Source: Acetothermia bacterium UBA3571 (lineage in GTDB: Bacteria; Bipolaricaulota; Bipolaricaulia; Bipolaricaulales; Bipolaricaulaceae). Taken from it: 64,000 nt of DNA. Of the stretch, positions 9,894-18,801 are shown piece by piece. Position 1 is the stretch's first letter. Each line of letters opens with the position of its first letter. Where the stretch lies: contig DFNI01000011.1 of assembly GCA_002375995.1 (NCBI GenBank), positions 41,167 to 105,166 on the forward strand, written 5' to 3'. The notes under the pieces were generated by a model. That model worked only from the letters and a program-made list of their open reading frames with translations, searched no databases and had not been told where the DNA came from. Both the position numbers and the translations under genes were made by a program.

Positions 9894-9923
9894 AATTCTG
9901 TGACAGGTGACACGTCATGGGTT

Positions 9924-9952
9924 AAAAAAGGGCGCCAAAGGCGCCCTTTTTT
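9924..9952. terminator. Bidirectional intrinsic terminator
   Basis: A perfect palindrome: six A, GGGCGCC, loop AAA, GGCGCCC, six T. It can terminate the tRNA-Leu transcript on the plus strand and the ctpA operon on the minus strand, whose last stop codon is 27 nt away. Confidence 0.9.
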
Positions 9953-9978
9953 CCGATAATAAGGCCCTTTGGGCCCAG

Positions 9979-11118
9979 CTAGGGGGTACTCACGGGCTCC
10001 TTTTCCTTCACTTGGGAGAGGATCCACTCCACCGCGGCATCGATATCCGGGTCCCCCTCGGCATCGGGATCGTATTCCACCGGGATGTCGGGCTCTATTC
10101 CCACATCGTGGACCCGGTGTTTCGCCGGGGTCAGGTACTCCCCGGTGGTGAGCTTGAGGGCGCTCCCATCAGGGAATTCCCGCACGATCTGCTGGATCGC
10201 GCCCTTTCCGAAGGTCTTCCTCCCCACCAGGACCCCCACCCCGTGGTCTTTGATGGCCCCGGCCACGATTTCCGCCCCCGAGGCGGTCCCCTCGTTGACC
10301 AATACCGCCAAAGGCAAGTTGGGGAATGCGTTTCCCCGGGAATAGTAGGGGCGGAAGCCGTACACCGGCCCCTGAGCGTAGAGGATTACCCCCTCGTCCA
10401 CGAAGAAGCTGGCCACGTCCACCGCCGAGGAGAGGAGCCCACCGGGGTTGTTGCGCAGATCCAAGATGATCCCATTGAGTTCATCCAGAGGCAGGGTATA
10501 AAGGGCCTTTCCCACCTCCGCCGGGGTCCGCTCGGCGAAAAGGATGATGCGGATATACGCGATCTTCTTGTCTTCCCAGTACTCGGAAAGGACGGGCTGG
10601 ATCACGATGCGGGCCCGGACCAGCGTCACTTCCCGCTCCTCCCCCTCCGGACTCACCACGGTGAGGGTCACTTCCGTCCCCTCGGGGCCCCGGATCATGG
10701 AGGAGACCTCCTCCAAGGTCAAGCCCTCGGTGGGGACTCCGTCCACGGCCTTAATCCAGTCCCCGGAGCGGATGCCCGCGTTATAGGCCGGGGTGTCGGG
10801 GAACGGCGTTACCACGGTCACCTTCCCTTTCTTGATGGCGATCTCCATCCCCACCCCGGTGTATTCGCCTTCCACTGCCTCCTGCCATTTCTGGTACTCC
10901 TCGGGGGTGAAGAAGACCGAGTAGGGATCGCCCAGCGCCTCCACCATCCCCTTCATCGCCCCATACAGGAGGTCTTTCTCGGTCACGTCCTCGACCCGGT
11001 AGTAGTAATAGCGGATGAGCTCGTAGATCTCTTCCAACGGTGCGAACAAGCCCGTCTTCTTCGGTGCCGCGATGACGATGAAAGAGACGAGGAGGACCGC
11101 CAATAACGCCCTACGCAT
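9979..11118 (-). CDS. ctpA: Carboxy-terminal processing protease (S41), PDZ-containing
   Basis: A 379-residue periplasmic or extracytoplasmic serine protease. Order: signal/anchor (RRALLAVLLVSFIVIAA), helical region, PDZ domain around YTGVGMEIAIKKGKVTVVTP to EGLTLEEVSSMIRGPEGTEV, then the S41 core with LDLRNNPGGLLSSAV, the nucleophile Ser in NEGTASGAEIVAGA and the general-base Lys in GRKTFGKGAIQQ. ATG at 11118 is used; a GTG one codon upstream is also possible. Last gene of a minus-strand run starting at hpt, ending at the palindromic terminator. Confidence 0.92.
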   Translation of the reverse strand: MRRALLAVLLVSFIVIAAPKKTGLFAPLEEIYELIRYYYYRVEDVTEKDLLYGAMKGMVEALGDPYSVFFTPEEYQKWQEAVEGEYTGVGMEIAIKKGKVTVVTPFPDTPAYNAGIRSGDWIKAVDGVPTEGLTLEEVSSMIRGPEGTEVTLTVVSPEGEEREVTLVRARIVIQPVLSEYWEDKKIAYIRIILFAERTPAEVGKALYTLPLDELNGIILDLRNNPGGLLSSAVDVASFFVDEGVILYAQGPVYGFRPYYSRGNAFPNLPLAVLVNEGTASGAEIVAGAIKDHGVGVLVGRKTFGKGAIQQIVREFPDGSALKLTTGEYLTPAKHRVHDVGIEPDIPVEYDPDAEGDPDIDAAVEWILSQVKEKEPVSTP

Positions 11119-11134
11119 CACACATCACCCGCCC

Positions 11135-12205
11135 TCAATAGAATATCTCCGCGAGCTCGATGAGCTCGTCGGGCACAAGCCTAGGGGAGTTGGCCGCCAC
11201 CTCCTCCAACGGGACGGGCACTACCCGCTCCCCCTGGAGTCCCACCATCACCCCGGATTTGCCCTCGAGGGCGAACTCCACCGCCTTCACCCCGAGGCGA
11301 ATGGCCAAGAGCCTGTCGAACGCGGTGGCGATGCCCCCGCGCTGGAGGTACGCCAGCACCGTCACCCGGGGGGTAAGGGCGAGCTCGTCTTTGTGCTCCC
11401 TCAGGCGCGCGGCGAGCCAGTATCCAATCCCCCCCAGCTGCACGTGGCCGAAGGCATCCACCTCCCCTTGGGTGACCTGTTTTCCCCCCAGCTCCACCGG
11501 CCGTGCGCCCTCCGCTACCACGATGATGGAGAATCTCTTTCCCAGCTCAAGCCGTTTTTTTAGGCGCGCCACCACGTCCGCCACTGAGAAGGGGCGCTCG
11601 GGGATCAGGATCACGTCGGCCCCACCGGCCATGCCGCCCAGCACCGCGATCCAGCCTGCATCCCTCCCCATCACCTCCACGATCATCGCCCGGTGGTGGG
11701 CATGGGAGGTGGTGTGGAGGCGGTCCAAGGCCTCGGTGACGATGGAGAGGGCGGTGGGGAAACCAATGGAATAATCGGTGCCCCAAAGGTCATTATCGAT
11801 GGTCTGGGGGATGCCAACGGCCCTGATCCCCTCCGGGATGAGATGGGCCGCTACCCCCAGGGTATCGTCGCCCCCGATGGCGATCAGACAGTCGAGCTCG
11901 TGGCGCTCGAAGGTGGCGAGGACCTTGTCTACTTTATCGGTACGCTCCCACACCGTTTCCCCGTCCTTCTTGACCTTTTTGAACGGGTTGGTGCGGGAGG
12001 TACCCAGTATGGTCCCCCCCTGGGGGAGGATCCCCGAGACCTCCTTCAAGCCCAGGGGCATGGGAAGGTCATCGAGCAGTCCCCTCCAGCCGTCCTGGAA
12101 GCCGATTACCTCAACTCCTTCCTCATGGGCCTTGCGCACGATGGCCCGAAGGCACGCGTTTATCCCCGGGGAGTCGCCGCCTCCGGTAAGTACCCCGATC
12201 CGCAT
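11135..12205 (-). CDS. pfkA: 6-phosphofructokinase (group III / possibly pyrophosphate-dependent)
   Basis: A 356-residue phosphofructokinase, the committed glycolytic step from fructose 6-phosphate to the 1,6-bisphosphate. The glycine loop GVLTGGGDSPGIN and the catalytic QTIDNDLWGTDYSIGFPTA region are clear. In ATP-dependent enzymes the phosphoryl-donor site has GGDG and a Gly before TIDND; pyrophosphate enzymes have GGDD and Lys. Here it is IGGDDTLG (Asp114) but PQTIDND (Gln134 in the Lys position), an intermediate state. A GAAGGAGGTAAGGG site precedes the ATG. The neighbouring class I aldolase and tpiA elsewhere in the window would complete upper glycolysis. Donor preference is inference. 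Confidence 0.93.
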   Translation of the reverse strand: MRIGVLTGGGDSPGINACLRAIVRKAHEEGVEVIGFQDGWRGLLDDLPMPLGLKEVSGILPQGGTILGTSRTNPFKKVKKDGETVWERTDKVDKVLATFERHELDCLIAIGGDDTLGVAAHLIPEGIRAVGIPQTIDNDLWGTDYSIGFPTALSIVTEALDRLHTTSHAHHRAMIVEVMGRDAGWIAVLGGMAGGADVILIPERPFSVADVVARLKKRLELGKRFSIIVVAEGARPVELGGKQVTQGEVDAFGHVQLGGIGYWLAARLREHKDELALTPRVTVLAYLQRGGIATAFDRLLAIRLGVKAVEFALEGKSGVMVGLQGERVVPVPLEEVAANSPRLVPDELIELAEIFY

Positions 12206-12217
12206 CCCTTACCTCCT

Positions 12218-13306
12218 TCAGCTTCCGAAGCCGGGATAATCCTTGTACCAGTTAGGGCCAGCTCCCCTGAGCTCTACATTCGGGAAGCCCTTGAAGGCCT
12301 CAGTATCCCAGAACGGGGTTGCCGCTTCCGATGCGGCATAGAGTTTCCTGAAGTTCTCGGTACCCCCTGTCTCGAGCCACTGCTCCACCGCATCGAGATC
12401 CGGGTAGTAATCCACACAGTACTTCCACAGGGCCCGACCACACAAAAACCCCGAGGCCCCGCACCGGGAGGCGATCTCCACCTCCTCTAGAAATTCCTCG
12501 ATTCCCACCCCTGCCGAGAGGATCACCCAGGGGACCTTGGAGAGCTTCGTCACCTCCCGGCAGAAATCCTCCACCTCGGAGAGGTTGTATACCGGTTCCC
12601 GTTTCACTCCGTCGAAGGCCCCGTCCGCGTACTCCTTGCAGTACTTGAGGTCGGCGGGGAACTCCACCTTGAGGACATCCACCTTGTACTCGGGCTTGGC
12701 GAACTCGGCCACGTAGTCGAAGACGAGTTTCGGCTTCCTTTTGGCGTAGACGGGGGAGTCCTTGTCCTCGTCTTCCTTGAAGGGGTAGGAGACGATCTCC
12801 AGCACATAGGGGATATCGTACTTGGCGCACTCTTCGCCCACCGCCTTGGCGATCTTTTGCTGGTGCTCCACTACCTCCGGGGAGCCGTCGTGGCGGTAAT
12901 ACAAGAGGAGTTTCACTCCATCCGCGCCGGCCCGCTTGACCTTCTCCACTCCCCAACCTTCCAGGAGCCGGGTCTTCCGCTCCTTTTCCCCGGCTCCGGA
13001 GGCCAAATACCCCGTCTCCTCCACCGCCAAAAGCAGCCCCACCTCAGGGGGCAGGTACTTGGCGGCGATGGGATACCCGTACCCGGGGTCGATCAGGGTA
13101 GCGCTGGAGTAGGGGGAGAGGACCTTGACGATGAGCTTCTTGATCTGGGCCAGGTCCTCGTAGGTAGCCTCTTCCCCGGTGGCTTTCTTTATCATGCGCT
13201 TGAGGGATCCCCGCTGGTCGATGGCCATCATGCGGAAGCGTCCCTCGTCGTCAGCCAGCCTGAGGAGCCCCCTCAGCTTTCCCGCGGATATCTCCACCCT
13301 TTCCAC
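12218..13306 (-). CDS. Class I (LacD-type) tagatose/fructose 1,6-bisphosphate aldolase
   Basis: A 362-residue TIM-barrel aldolase of the LacD family. It has the opening FRMMAIDQRGSLKRMI, LIDPGYGYP, the probable Schiff-base Lys in GADGVKLLLYY, and late phosphate-binding segments VPWVILSAGVGIEEF and GASGFLCGRALW. LacD enzymes cleave tagatose 1,6-bisphosphate and usually fructose 1,6-bisphosphate as well. The gene lies 12 nt upstream of the phosphofructokinase and no tagatose pathway gene is near, so a glycolytic role is the better guess. GTG start after TCAGGAGGTGTGACG. Confidence 0.9.
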   Translation of the reverse strand: MERVEISAGKLRGLLRLADDEGRFRMMAIDQRGSLKRMIKKATGEEATYEDLAQIKKLIVKVLSPYSSATLIDPGYGYPIAAKYLPPEVGLLLAVEETGYLASGAGEKERKTRLLEGWGVEKVKRAGADGVKLLLYYRHDGSPEVVEHQQKIAKAVGEECAKYDIPYVLEIVSYPFKEDEDKDSPVYAKRKPKLVFDYVAEFAKPEYKVDVLKVEFPADLKYCKEYADGAFDGVKREPVYNLSEVEDFCREVTKLSKVPWVILSAGVGIEEFLEEVEIASRCGASGFLCGRALWKYCVDYYPDLDAVEQWLETGGTENFRKLYAASEAATPFWDTEAFKGFPNVELRGAGPNWYKDYPGFGS

Positions 13307-13375
13307 GTCACACCTCCTGAATCTCCTCGTTTTTTGGATCCCGCAAGGATAGCGCCCTCGGCCAACGTTTGCACC

Positions 13376-14404
13376 TTAGGCGCCGACCGGTTCCGCCTCC
13401 CGCAAGTACCGTGCCGCCTCTTCGGGGGGCATGGGGTTGATGTAGAAACCGGTGCCCCACTCGAAGCCCGCTACCTGGGTCAGCCGCGGGATGATCTCGA
13501 TGTGCCAGTGGTAGTCGTATTGCAGCGTGGCCCAGTAATCCGGCCGGCCGGGGCGGGGAACGGGGTTGGGGGCGTTCTGGAGCACGAAGTTGAACGGCGG
13601 ATCTCCCAAAAGGGCTTTGAGCTTCCCCAAGGTGCGCTTCAGGGCCCGCGCCAGGCCCCGGATGTGCTCGGGGGTTATCTGGGTGAAGTCGTGGGAGTGG
13701 TAGCGCGGGTAGATGTGGACCTCGAAGGGGAAGCGCGAATCGAAGGGAGCCCAGATGATGTAGCCGTCCAATTCCTCCACGATCCTCTCCCCCAACCGAA
13801 GCTCCGCTAACAGCATGTCACAGAAGATGCAGCGCTCTTTCTTGGCGTAGTAATCCCGGGCCGCTTCCAGCCTGTCCCTCACGTCTTTGGGGGTGACCGG
13901 GGTGGCGATGATCTGGGAGTGAGCGTGGGAAAGGGACGCCCCTGCCTGTGGACCGTGGTTTTTGAAAAGGAGGACGTAGCGGTGCCAGGGGTTCGCCATC
14001 AATTCTCGGAGCCTCGCCACATACGTCTCTATCACCCTCACCACGTGTTCCAAAGGGAGGTCGGCGAGGTCCGCTTCGTGGTCTGGGGTCTCGATCACTA
14101 CTTCGTGTGCTCCTACTCCGTTCATCTTGTCGAAGAAACCCACCACCGCTTCCCGGCCGAGCTCAGGATATGAGGTGAGGGCGGGAAACTTGTTCGGCAC
14201 CACCCGCACCGCCCAGCCCCCTTCCCTCCCAGGTACTCGGTAGATCTCAGGCGGGGTCATGTGTTCGTTCCCCGGGCAGAAGGGGCATTTCGCCGGATCG
14301 TCCTTTTTGGGAGGGTCGGTGCGATAGTCGGTGGGGCGCTTGGCCCGTTCAGGGGCGATGATCACCCAACGATCGGTTATGGGACCGCGTCGCAATTCCG
14401 GCAT
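13376..14404 (-). CDS. galT: Galactose-1-phosphate uridylyltransferase
   Basis: A 342-residue HIT-superfamily nucleotidyltransferase of the Leloir pathway. The zinc-site Cys pair is in CPFCPGNEHMTPPE, a second pair in CIFCDMLL, the N-terminal half has HEVVIETPDHE, and the catalytic nucleophile motif appears as HAHSQII (usual form HPHSQ). The C-terminal YHWHIEIIPRL and GTGFYINPMPPEEAA are characteristic. The ATG follows GAAAGGAGGTAAGGG. Being next to glgC, it could also act on other sugar 1-phosphates; no galK or galE is visible. Confidence 0.94.
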   Translation of the reverse strand: MPELRRGPITDRWVIIAPERAKRPTDYRTDPPKKDDPAKCPFCPGNEHMTPPEIYRVPGREGGWAVRVVPNKFPALTSYPELGREAVVGFFDKMNGVGAHEVVIETPDHEADLADLPLEHVVRVIETYVARLRELMANPWHRYVLLFKNHGPQAGASLSHAHSQIIATPVTPKDVRDRLEAARDYYAKKERCIFCDMLLAELRLGERIVEELDGYIIWAPFDSRFPFEVHIYPRYHSHDFTQITPEHIRGLARALKRTLGKLKALLGDPPFNFVLQNAPNPVPRPGRPDYWATLQYDYHWHIEIIPRLTQVAGFEWGTGFYINPMPPEEAARYLREAEPVGA

Positions 14405-14417
14405 CCCTTACCTCCTT

Positions 14418-15650
14418 TCACAGTATCTCTTCCTTCGGTATCACCACGATCCCCCTTTCGGTTACGTGAAACCTCGCCCGGTCCTTTTCCAGATCCTCCC
14501 CGAGTGTGAAACCTGCCGGAACCTTTACGTTCTTGTCGATAATGGCCCGCCGGATCACCGCTCCCCGCCCCACCTCAACCCCCGAAAAGAGAACCGACTC
14601 CTCCACCCGGGCGTGACTGTGGACCTTGACTCCTGGGGAGAGCACGGACCGGACCACGGTGCCCCCCGAGACGATGGACCCGGGGGAGAGGAGGGAGTTG
14701 AGGGCTATCCCCTTCCTTCGGGGTTCGTCGTGCACCGTCTTGGCCGGGGGCCAGGGCTCCCGGTAGGTGTGGATGGGCCAGGATCGGTCGTAGAGGTCGA
14801 ACCGGGGGACCACCGCCACGAGGTCCATGTGGGCTTCCCAGAAGGAGTCCAGCGTCCCCACATCCCGCCAGTAGGGGGTCGGATTGCGGTTGGCCCGCTC
14901 AAACGGGAAGACAAACACTTCCCTCCCCTCGGCCAACATTCCGGGGATGACGTCTCGCCCGAAATCGTGGGAGGAATCCGCGTCGGCGGCGTCGGCCCGC
15001 AGGGCTCCTTCCAGGGCCTTGGGGGAGAAGGCGTAGATCCCCATGGAGGCCAAGCACATCCCCGGATCGTCCGGGTCCGGGGTCGGGTCCTCCGGCTTCT
15101 CCTGGAAGGAAAGGGCCCGGCCATCCCCGCCCACCGCGAACACCCCGAACCGGCTGCGGGCCTCGTCCCGGGGTACCCGAATTGCTGCCACGGTGAGGTC
15201 GGCCCCGGCCTCCCGGTGGAAGCGGAGCATCTCGCGGTAGTCCATTTTGTAGACGTGATCGCCCGCGAGGACGAGGATGGTCTCCGGCTCCCCCCACTCG
15301 TAGGTATACCGCTCCACCGAATACCAGTTCTGCCAGATGGCGTCCGCGGTCCCACGGTACCAGTCGGCTCCATCGGTGCGCTGCTGCGGGGGCACCGGGG
15401 CGATGAACTCCCCCATAGCGGGGTTGAAGATGCTCCAGCCCAACCGGATGTGGCGCTCGAGGGAGAGGGATTTGTACTGGGTGAGGACGTAGATCCGGCG
15501 GAGCCCGGAGTGGAGACAGTTGGAGAGGGTGAAGTCAATGATCCGATACACACCCCCGAAGGGCACGGCAGGCTTGGTGCGGTCCCGGGTCAGGGGATGT
15601 AACCTTTCCCCCCTGCCGCCGGCCAAGATGAAGGTCAACACTCCACCCAT
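14418..15650 (-). CDS. glgC: Glucose-1-phosphate adenylyltransferase
   Basis: A 410-residue ADP-glucose pyrophosphorylase for glycogen synthesis. The nucleotidyl-transferase opening is TFILAGGRGERLHPLTRDRT-like with KPAVPFGG following; DHVYKMDYREMLRFH, EKPEDPTPDPDDPGMCLASM and YWRDVGTLDSFWEAHMDL are all as in GlgC, and the C-terminal left-handed beta-helix with SLLSPGSIVSGGTVV is present. The ATG at 15650 follows GAGAGGATGTAGAG; a TTG six codons upstream is possible but less likely. Downstream galT is 13 nt away. Confidence 0.96.
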   Translation of the reverse strand: MGGVLTFILAGGRGERLHPLTRDRTKPAVPFGGVYRIIDFTLSNCLHSGLRRIYVLTQYKSLSLERHIRLGWSIFNPAMGEFIAPVPPQQRTDGADWYRGTADAIWQNWYSVERYTYEWGEPETILVLAGDHVYKMDYREMLRFHREAGADLTVAAIRVPRDEARSRFGVFAVGGDGRALSFQEKPEDPTPDPDDPGMCLASMGIYAFSPKALEGALRADAADADSSHDFGRDVIPGMLAEGREVFVFPFERANRNPTPYWRDVGTLDSFWEAHMDLVAVVPRFDLYDRSWPIHTYREPWPPAKTVHDEPRRKGIALNSLLSPGSIVSGGTVVRSVLSPGVKVHSHARVEESVLFSGVEVGRGAVIRRAIIDKNVKVPAGFTLGEDLEKDRARFHVTERGIVVIPKEEIL

Positions 15651-15722
15651 CTCTACATCCTCTCCCAAAGCACGGACGCCCTCACTCTCAAGGGAGTGAG
15701 GCCGATATGAAAACGAACCCGT

Positions 15723-16538
15723 TCAAGCCCCTACCACGTCTAAGGTGATGATCTCTAATCCCCGCTCCCGCAAGGCCGAGAGGAAGGGGTTGATCCCCAG
15801 GGAATCGGCGGCGATGTGGCCTACTACGATTAGGTTCTTGTTCGGGAATTCCTCGGCGAGCCTGCGGACGGCGGAGTCGGCACAGTGGATGTAAATTACG
15901 GTGTCGATTCCGTGCTTGAAAGCACACGCAGCCACGGGATACCCACCGTTGGTCCCGGCGCCGTGGAACACCCCCGCTTTTCCAATCCGGTTCTTTGGGG
16001 ATCCGAGTCGGATCTCTATTTCGGTGGCTGCGGAAGCGAACTCCTCGTACTTCTTTAGCCTCGCAACCAGCTCCTCCACGGTCGCTTCCGGGGAGACCTT
16101 CCCCACGGCCTCCACCAGGCGTTTCCGTCCTATCTCGTCCAACGGCGTGTGGATTCCCACAAGCGGGATCCCCAAGGCCTCCGCCGCCGCGGGGACGTGG
16201 GGGTAGTTGGCGGCGTGGTCCCGGGCGGCGAACTCCCTCACCAGCTCTTCCACCGCTTTCCTCGCTTGTTCCTCCGGGATTCCGTACGAAACCAGGAGGT
16301 CCACGTGGCGCCAGAGGACCTCGTGCCAGCGGAGCCGGGGCTGTCCTCCGGGGGGATGGTGGACGATCACCCCCGTGGCCCCGAGTTCTCGCGCCAAAAG
16401 GAGATCCCCCACTCCCACGTCGATGGCGAAGAGCGCCGTCTTTCCCAACTCACCGGGAACTAAAACCCCGGAATCTGCCGGGACCTCCGTGAGGCCGGAA
16501 AGCTCCAACGCCAATCGCAACGCTTCATCGGTTCGCAA
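15723..16538 (-). CDS. Nif3-like dinuclear metal center protein
   Basis: A 271-residue member of the Nif3/YbgI family, hexameric proteins with two metals per active site; the reaction is debated (GTP cyclohydrolase I type 2-like or a nucleotide pyrophosphohydrolase). Metal ligands are visible in GVIVHHPP, the Asp in TPLDEIGRKRLVE and the late GHIAADSLGINP. TTG start after CGAGGAGGCGCG. The start overlaps the end of hpt by 14 nt, placing it in the same operon. Confidence 0.85.
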   Translation of the reverse strand: MRTDEALRLALELSGLTEVPADSGVLVPGELGKTALFAIDVGVGDLLLARELGATGVIVHHPPGGQPRLRWHEVLWRHVDLLVSYGIPEEQARKAVEELVREFAARDHAANYPHVPAAAEALGIPLVGIHTPLDEIGRKRLVEAVGKVSPEATVEELVARLKKYEEFASAATEIEIRLGSPKNRIGKAGVFHGAGTNGGYPVAACAFKHGIDTVIYIHCADSAVRRLAEEFPNKNLIVVGHIAADSLGINPFLSALRERGLEIITLDVVGA

Positions 16539-17121
16539 CGCGCGCCTCCTCGTAGATCTCTCGCTTCAGTACCCCGATGAAGGGGAGGTTTCGGTAGAGC
16601 TCGGCGTAATCGAGGCCATAGCCCACCACGAACACGTTCTCGGGAATGGTGAAGCCCACGTAGTGGACCGGGACCTCCACCTCGCGGCGGACGGGCTTGT
16701 CGATGAGGGTGCAGACCCGGACGCTGGCGGGCGCACGGGCGCGGAAAAGGCGCAGGATGTGATCCAGGGTATTGCCGGTGTCCACGATATCTTCCACGAT
16801 AAGCACATCTCGCTGGGAGATGGAGCGATCCAGATCCTTTATGATCCGCACTTCCCCGGGGCTTGTCCCGTTGCGATAGCTTGAGACGGACATGAAATCG
16901 TACTCCAAAGGAAGATCCACGGCACGGATCAAATCGGCGAGGAAGGGTATGGCACCTTTCAGGATCCCCACTACAAGGAGGGGCCTCCCGTACGGATCCT
17001 TTGCCGCGCCGTTTCTGTAGTCCCGGGCGATCTCTTGCCCCAGGACCCGGACCCGGGCGGCTATCTCCTCGGGGGTAATGAGCACACGTTCGATTTCCTC
17101 TTTCAGGCCCTTCACAGCCAT
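16525..17121 (-). CDS. hpt: Hypoxanthine phosphoribosyltransferase
   Basis: A roughly 198-residue purine-salvage enzyme forming IMP or GMP from PRPP. It has LVVGILKGAIPFLADLIRA, the flexible-loop MSVSSYRNGTSPGEVRI and the PRPP loop VLIVEDIVDTGNTLDHIL, plus YVGFTIPENVFVVGYGLD near the end. The start is uncertain: ATG at 17121 or GTG at 17115. Neither has a Shine-Dalgarno site, and a TATTAT hexamer (17123-17128) lies 7 nt before the GTG, so a leaderless GTG start (M-KGLKEEIERVLITPEE) that matches family length is attractive. First gene of the run to ctpA. Confidence 0.92.
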   Translation of the reverse strand: MAVKGLKEEIERVLITPEEIAARVRVLGQEIARDYRNGAAKDPYGRPLLVVGILKGAIPFLADLIRAVDLPLEYDFMSVSSYRNGTSPGEVRIIKDLDRSISQRDVLIVEDIVDTGNTLDHILRLFRARAPASVRVCTLIDKPVRREVEVPVHYVGFTIPENVFVVGYGLDYAELYRNLPFIGVLKREIYEEARVANR

Positions 17122-17198
17122 GATAATACTCAAAAATCCTTTGCGCTCAGCATCCCGAGGATTTCGGATAGAATTGCTATTCGCGAGAAGGGGGGAAA

Positions 17199-18575
17199 TT
17201 GCGCGAACGTATCCTCGAGGGGCCGGTCTTAAAAACTATGCTGGTGCTGGCCTGGCCGGTGATGGTCTCCAACGCCCTGCAAGCCCTTTACAATCTGATC
17301 GATGCCTTCTGGCTGGGGAAGCTCTCCACCGAAGCCCTCTCCGCCCCCACGGTGGCGTGGCCGGTGATCTTCACCTTCATGTCGTTGGGGATCGGGTTTC
17401 AGATCGCGGGATCGGCCATCGTGGCCCAATACACCGGGGCTGGAGACCGGGAGGGGGCGGATCGGGCCGGCACCCAGGTTTTTTCTTTTCTGTTCCTTCT
17501 TTCTGCCTTAGCCGGCGCCGTAGGTTGGGGCGCAGCCCCGGCGATCCTCCGCCTCATGGGGACGCCATCGGAGATATACCCCCTGGCCGTGTCCTACCTG
17601 CGGATCGTCTCCGCGGGCTTTCCCCTCATGTTCGGCACTTTCGCCTTCACGGGGCTTTTGATGGGGGTGGGTGATACCCGCACCCCCATGTACCTCATGG
17701 GCACCTCCGTGGTTGCCAACGCGGTCATGGATCCGTTCCTCATCTTCGGGTGGGGTCCGTTCCCGGAACTGGGGGTGGCGGGGGCGGCCCTGGCCACCGT
17801 GATCTCCCGGGGGGTAGCCGCTTGTGTTGGGGTGTGGCTCCTTTCCACCGGGAAGGTGGGGGTGCGGCTGCGGGCACGCTGGCTCCTTCCCCGCTGGCAC
17901 GAAATCGCGAGGATCCTCCGGGTAGGGACCCCCAATGCGGTGGACCATATGGCCACATCGCTCGGTTTCGTGGTCTTGATGGGGCTCGTGGCCGGGTTCG
18001 GCACCGTGGTGGTAGCGGCCTACGGGATCGGCCAACGCATCATCCACTTCCTCAACGTGGCCATCTGGGGCGCTACTACCGCCCTCCTCACCATGGTGGG
18101 ACAGAACCTGGGGGCAGGTCAGTTCGACCGGGCCGAGGAGATCGCCCACCGGGGGATCCGGAGCACGGTGGCCTTTCTGTGCGTGGTCTCGGTGGCGGCC
18201 TTCCTTTTGCGGGAACCCCTCTACCGCGTCTTCATCGGCGACTCCGCGGTGATCGCCGAAGGCAAAAGGTTCCTGGGGATCTTCGGGTTCTCGGTGCCGT
18301 TCTTCGGCCTGTTCGCGGCCACGAGCTCGGTCTTCCGGGGTGCGGGGAACACCGTCCCTCCCATGGTCTTTTCTGTAGCGCGCCTTTGGGGCCTGAGGAT
18401 CTTCTCTTCTTGGGCGCTGGGTTACGCCCTGGGGTTGGGTCCCTTGGGGCTTTGGATCGGCATGTCCCTCAGCAACTATCTGGGAGGCCTGGGGCTTTAT
18501 CTTTGGCTCCTCCGGGGCACGTGGAAGCGGCGGCTGGTGGGCGAGCCGGAGAGGGCGCTAGTGGCCTGCGACTGA
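17199..18575 (+). CDS. MATE-family multidrug/Na+ antiporter
   Basis: A 458-residue MATE transporter with twelve membrane segments in two repeats: VLAWPVMVSNALQALYNLID opens the first half, and LRVGTPNAVDHMATSLGFVV opens the second, with TMVGQNLGAGQFDRAEE as the conserved second-half loop. It would export cationic compounds by ion antiport. Start TTG with AAGGGGGGAAA upstream. Divergent from hpt. The 3' end overlaps a decayed nucleotidyltransferase on the other strand. Confidence 0.93.
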   Translation: MRERILEGPVLKTMLVLAWPVMVSNALQALYNLIDAFWLGKLSTEALSAPTVAWPVIFTFMSLGIGFQIAGSAIVAQYTGAGDREGADRAGTQVFSFLFLLSALAGAVGWGAAPAILRLMGTPSEIYPLAVSYLRIVSAGFPLMFGTFAFTGLLMGVGDTRTPMYLMGTSVVANAVMDPFLIFGWGPFPELGVAGAALATVISRGVAACVGVWLLSTGKVGVRLRARWLLPRWHEIARILRVGTPNAVDHMATSLGFVVLMGLVAGFGTVVVAAYGIGQRIIHFLNVAIWGATTALLTMVGQNLGAGQFDRAEEIAHRGIRSTVAFLCVVSVAAFLLREPLYRVFIGDSAVIAEGKRFLGIFGFSVPFFGLFAATSSVFRGAGNTVPPMVFSVARLWGLRIFSSWALGYALGLGPLGLWIGMSLSNYLGGLGLYLWLLRGTWKRRLVGEPERALVACD

Positions 18576-18787
18576 CGTTCGTATACCCCAAATCGTTTCC
18601 CGCTCCAGGCGTATTCTGAAACCTTTGGGAGCTTCGCCCACTCTTCGGGAGTGTACACCAAGGGATTGGCGGGCACGGGGAGCTCTTCGTAAGGGAAGGA
18701 CGCGGCGCGGCGGATGAAAGGGCTATCGGAGCGCACCACCACCATCACGATATCCACGTCACTACCCACGCACCGAGTCCCGCCAGC
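18497..18787 (-). pseudogene. Decayed nucleotidyltransferase (MNT-type) remnant
   Basis: The frame reads GSDVDIVMVVVRSDSPFI and then PANPLVYTPEEWAKL, matching the GS-x-SDxDxxV metal motif and the VDVVVYTPEEF strand of small bacterial nucleotidyltransferases. The usual N-terminal helix and FGSRARG loop are missing: an in-frame TAA lies six codons before the motif and only a weak GTG could start it. The 3' part runs antisense into the MATE gene and is not family-like. Such proteins are usually half of an MNT/HEPN pair; no HEPN gene is present. Probably non-functional. Confidence 0.5.
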
Positions 18788-18801
18788 TTACCGGACCGGG
18801 C

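Noticed and set aside
17123..17128. Strong promoter claim for hpt (TATTAT)
   Set aside because: The -10 match is fair but the -35 at any normal spacing is poor; kept only as a note in the hpt entry.
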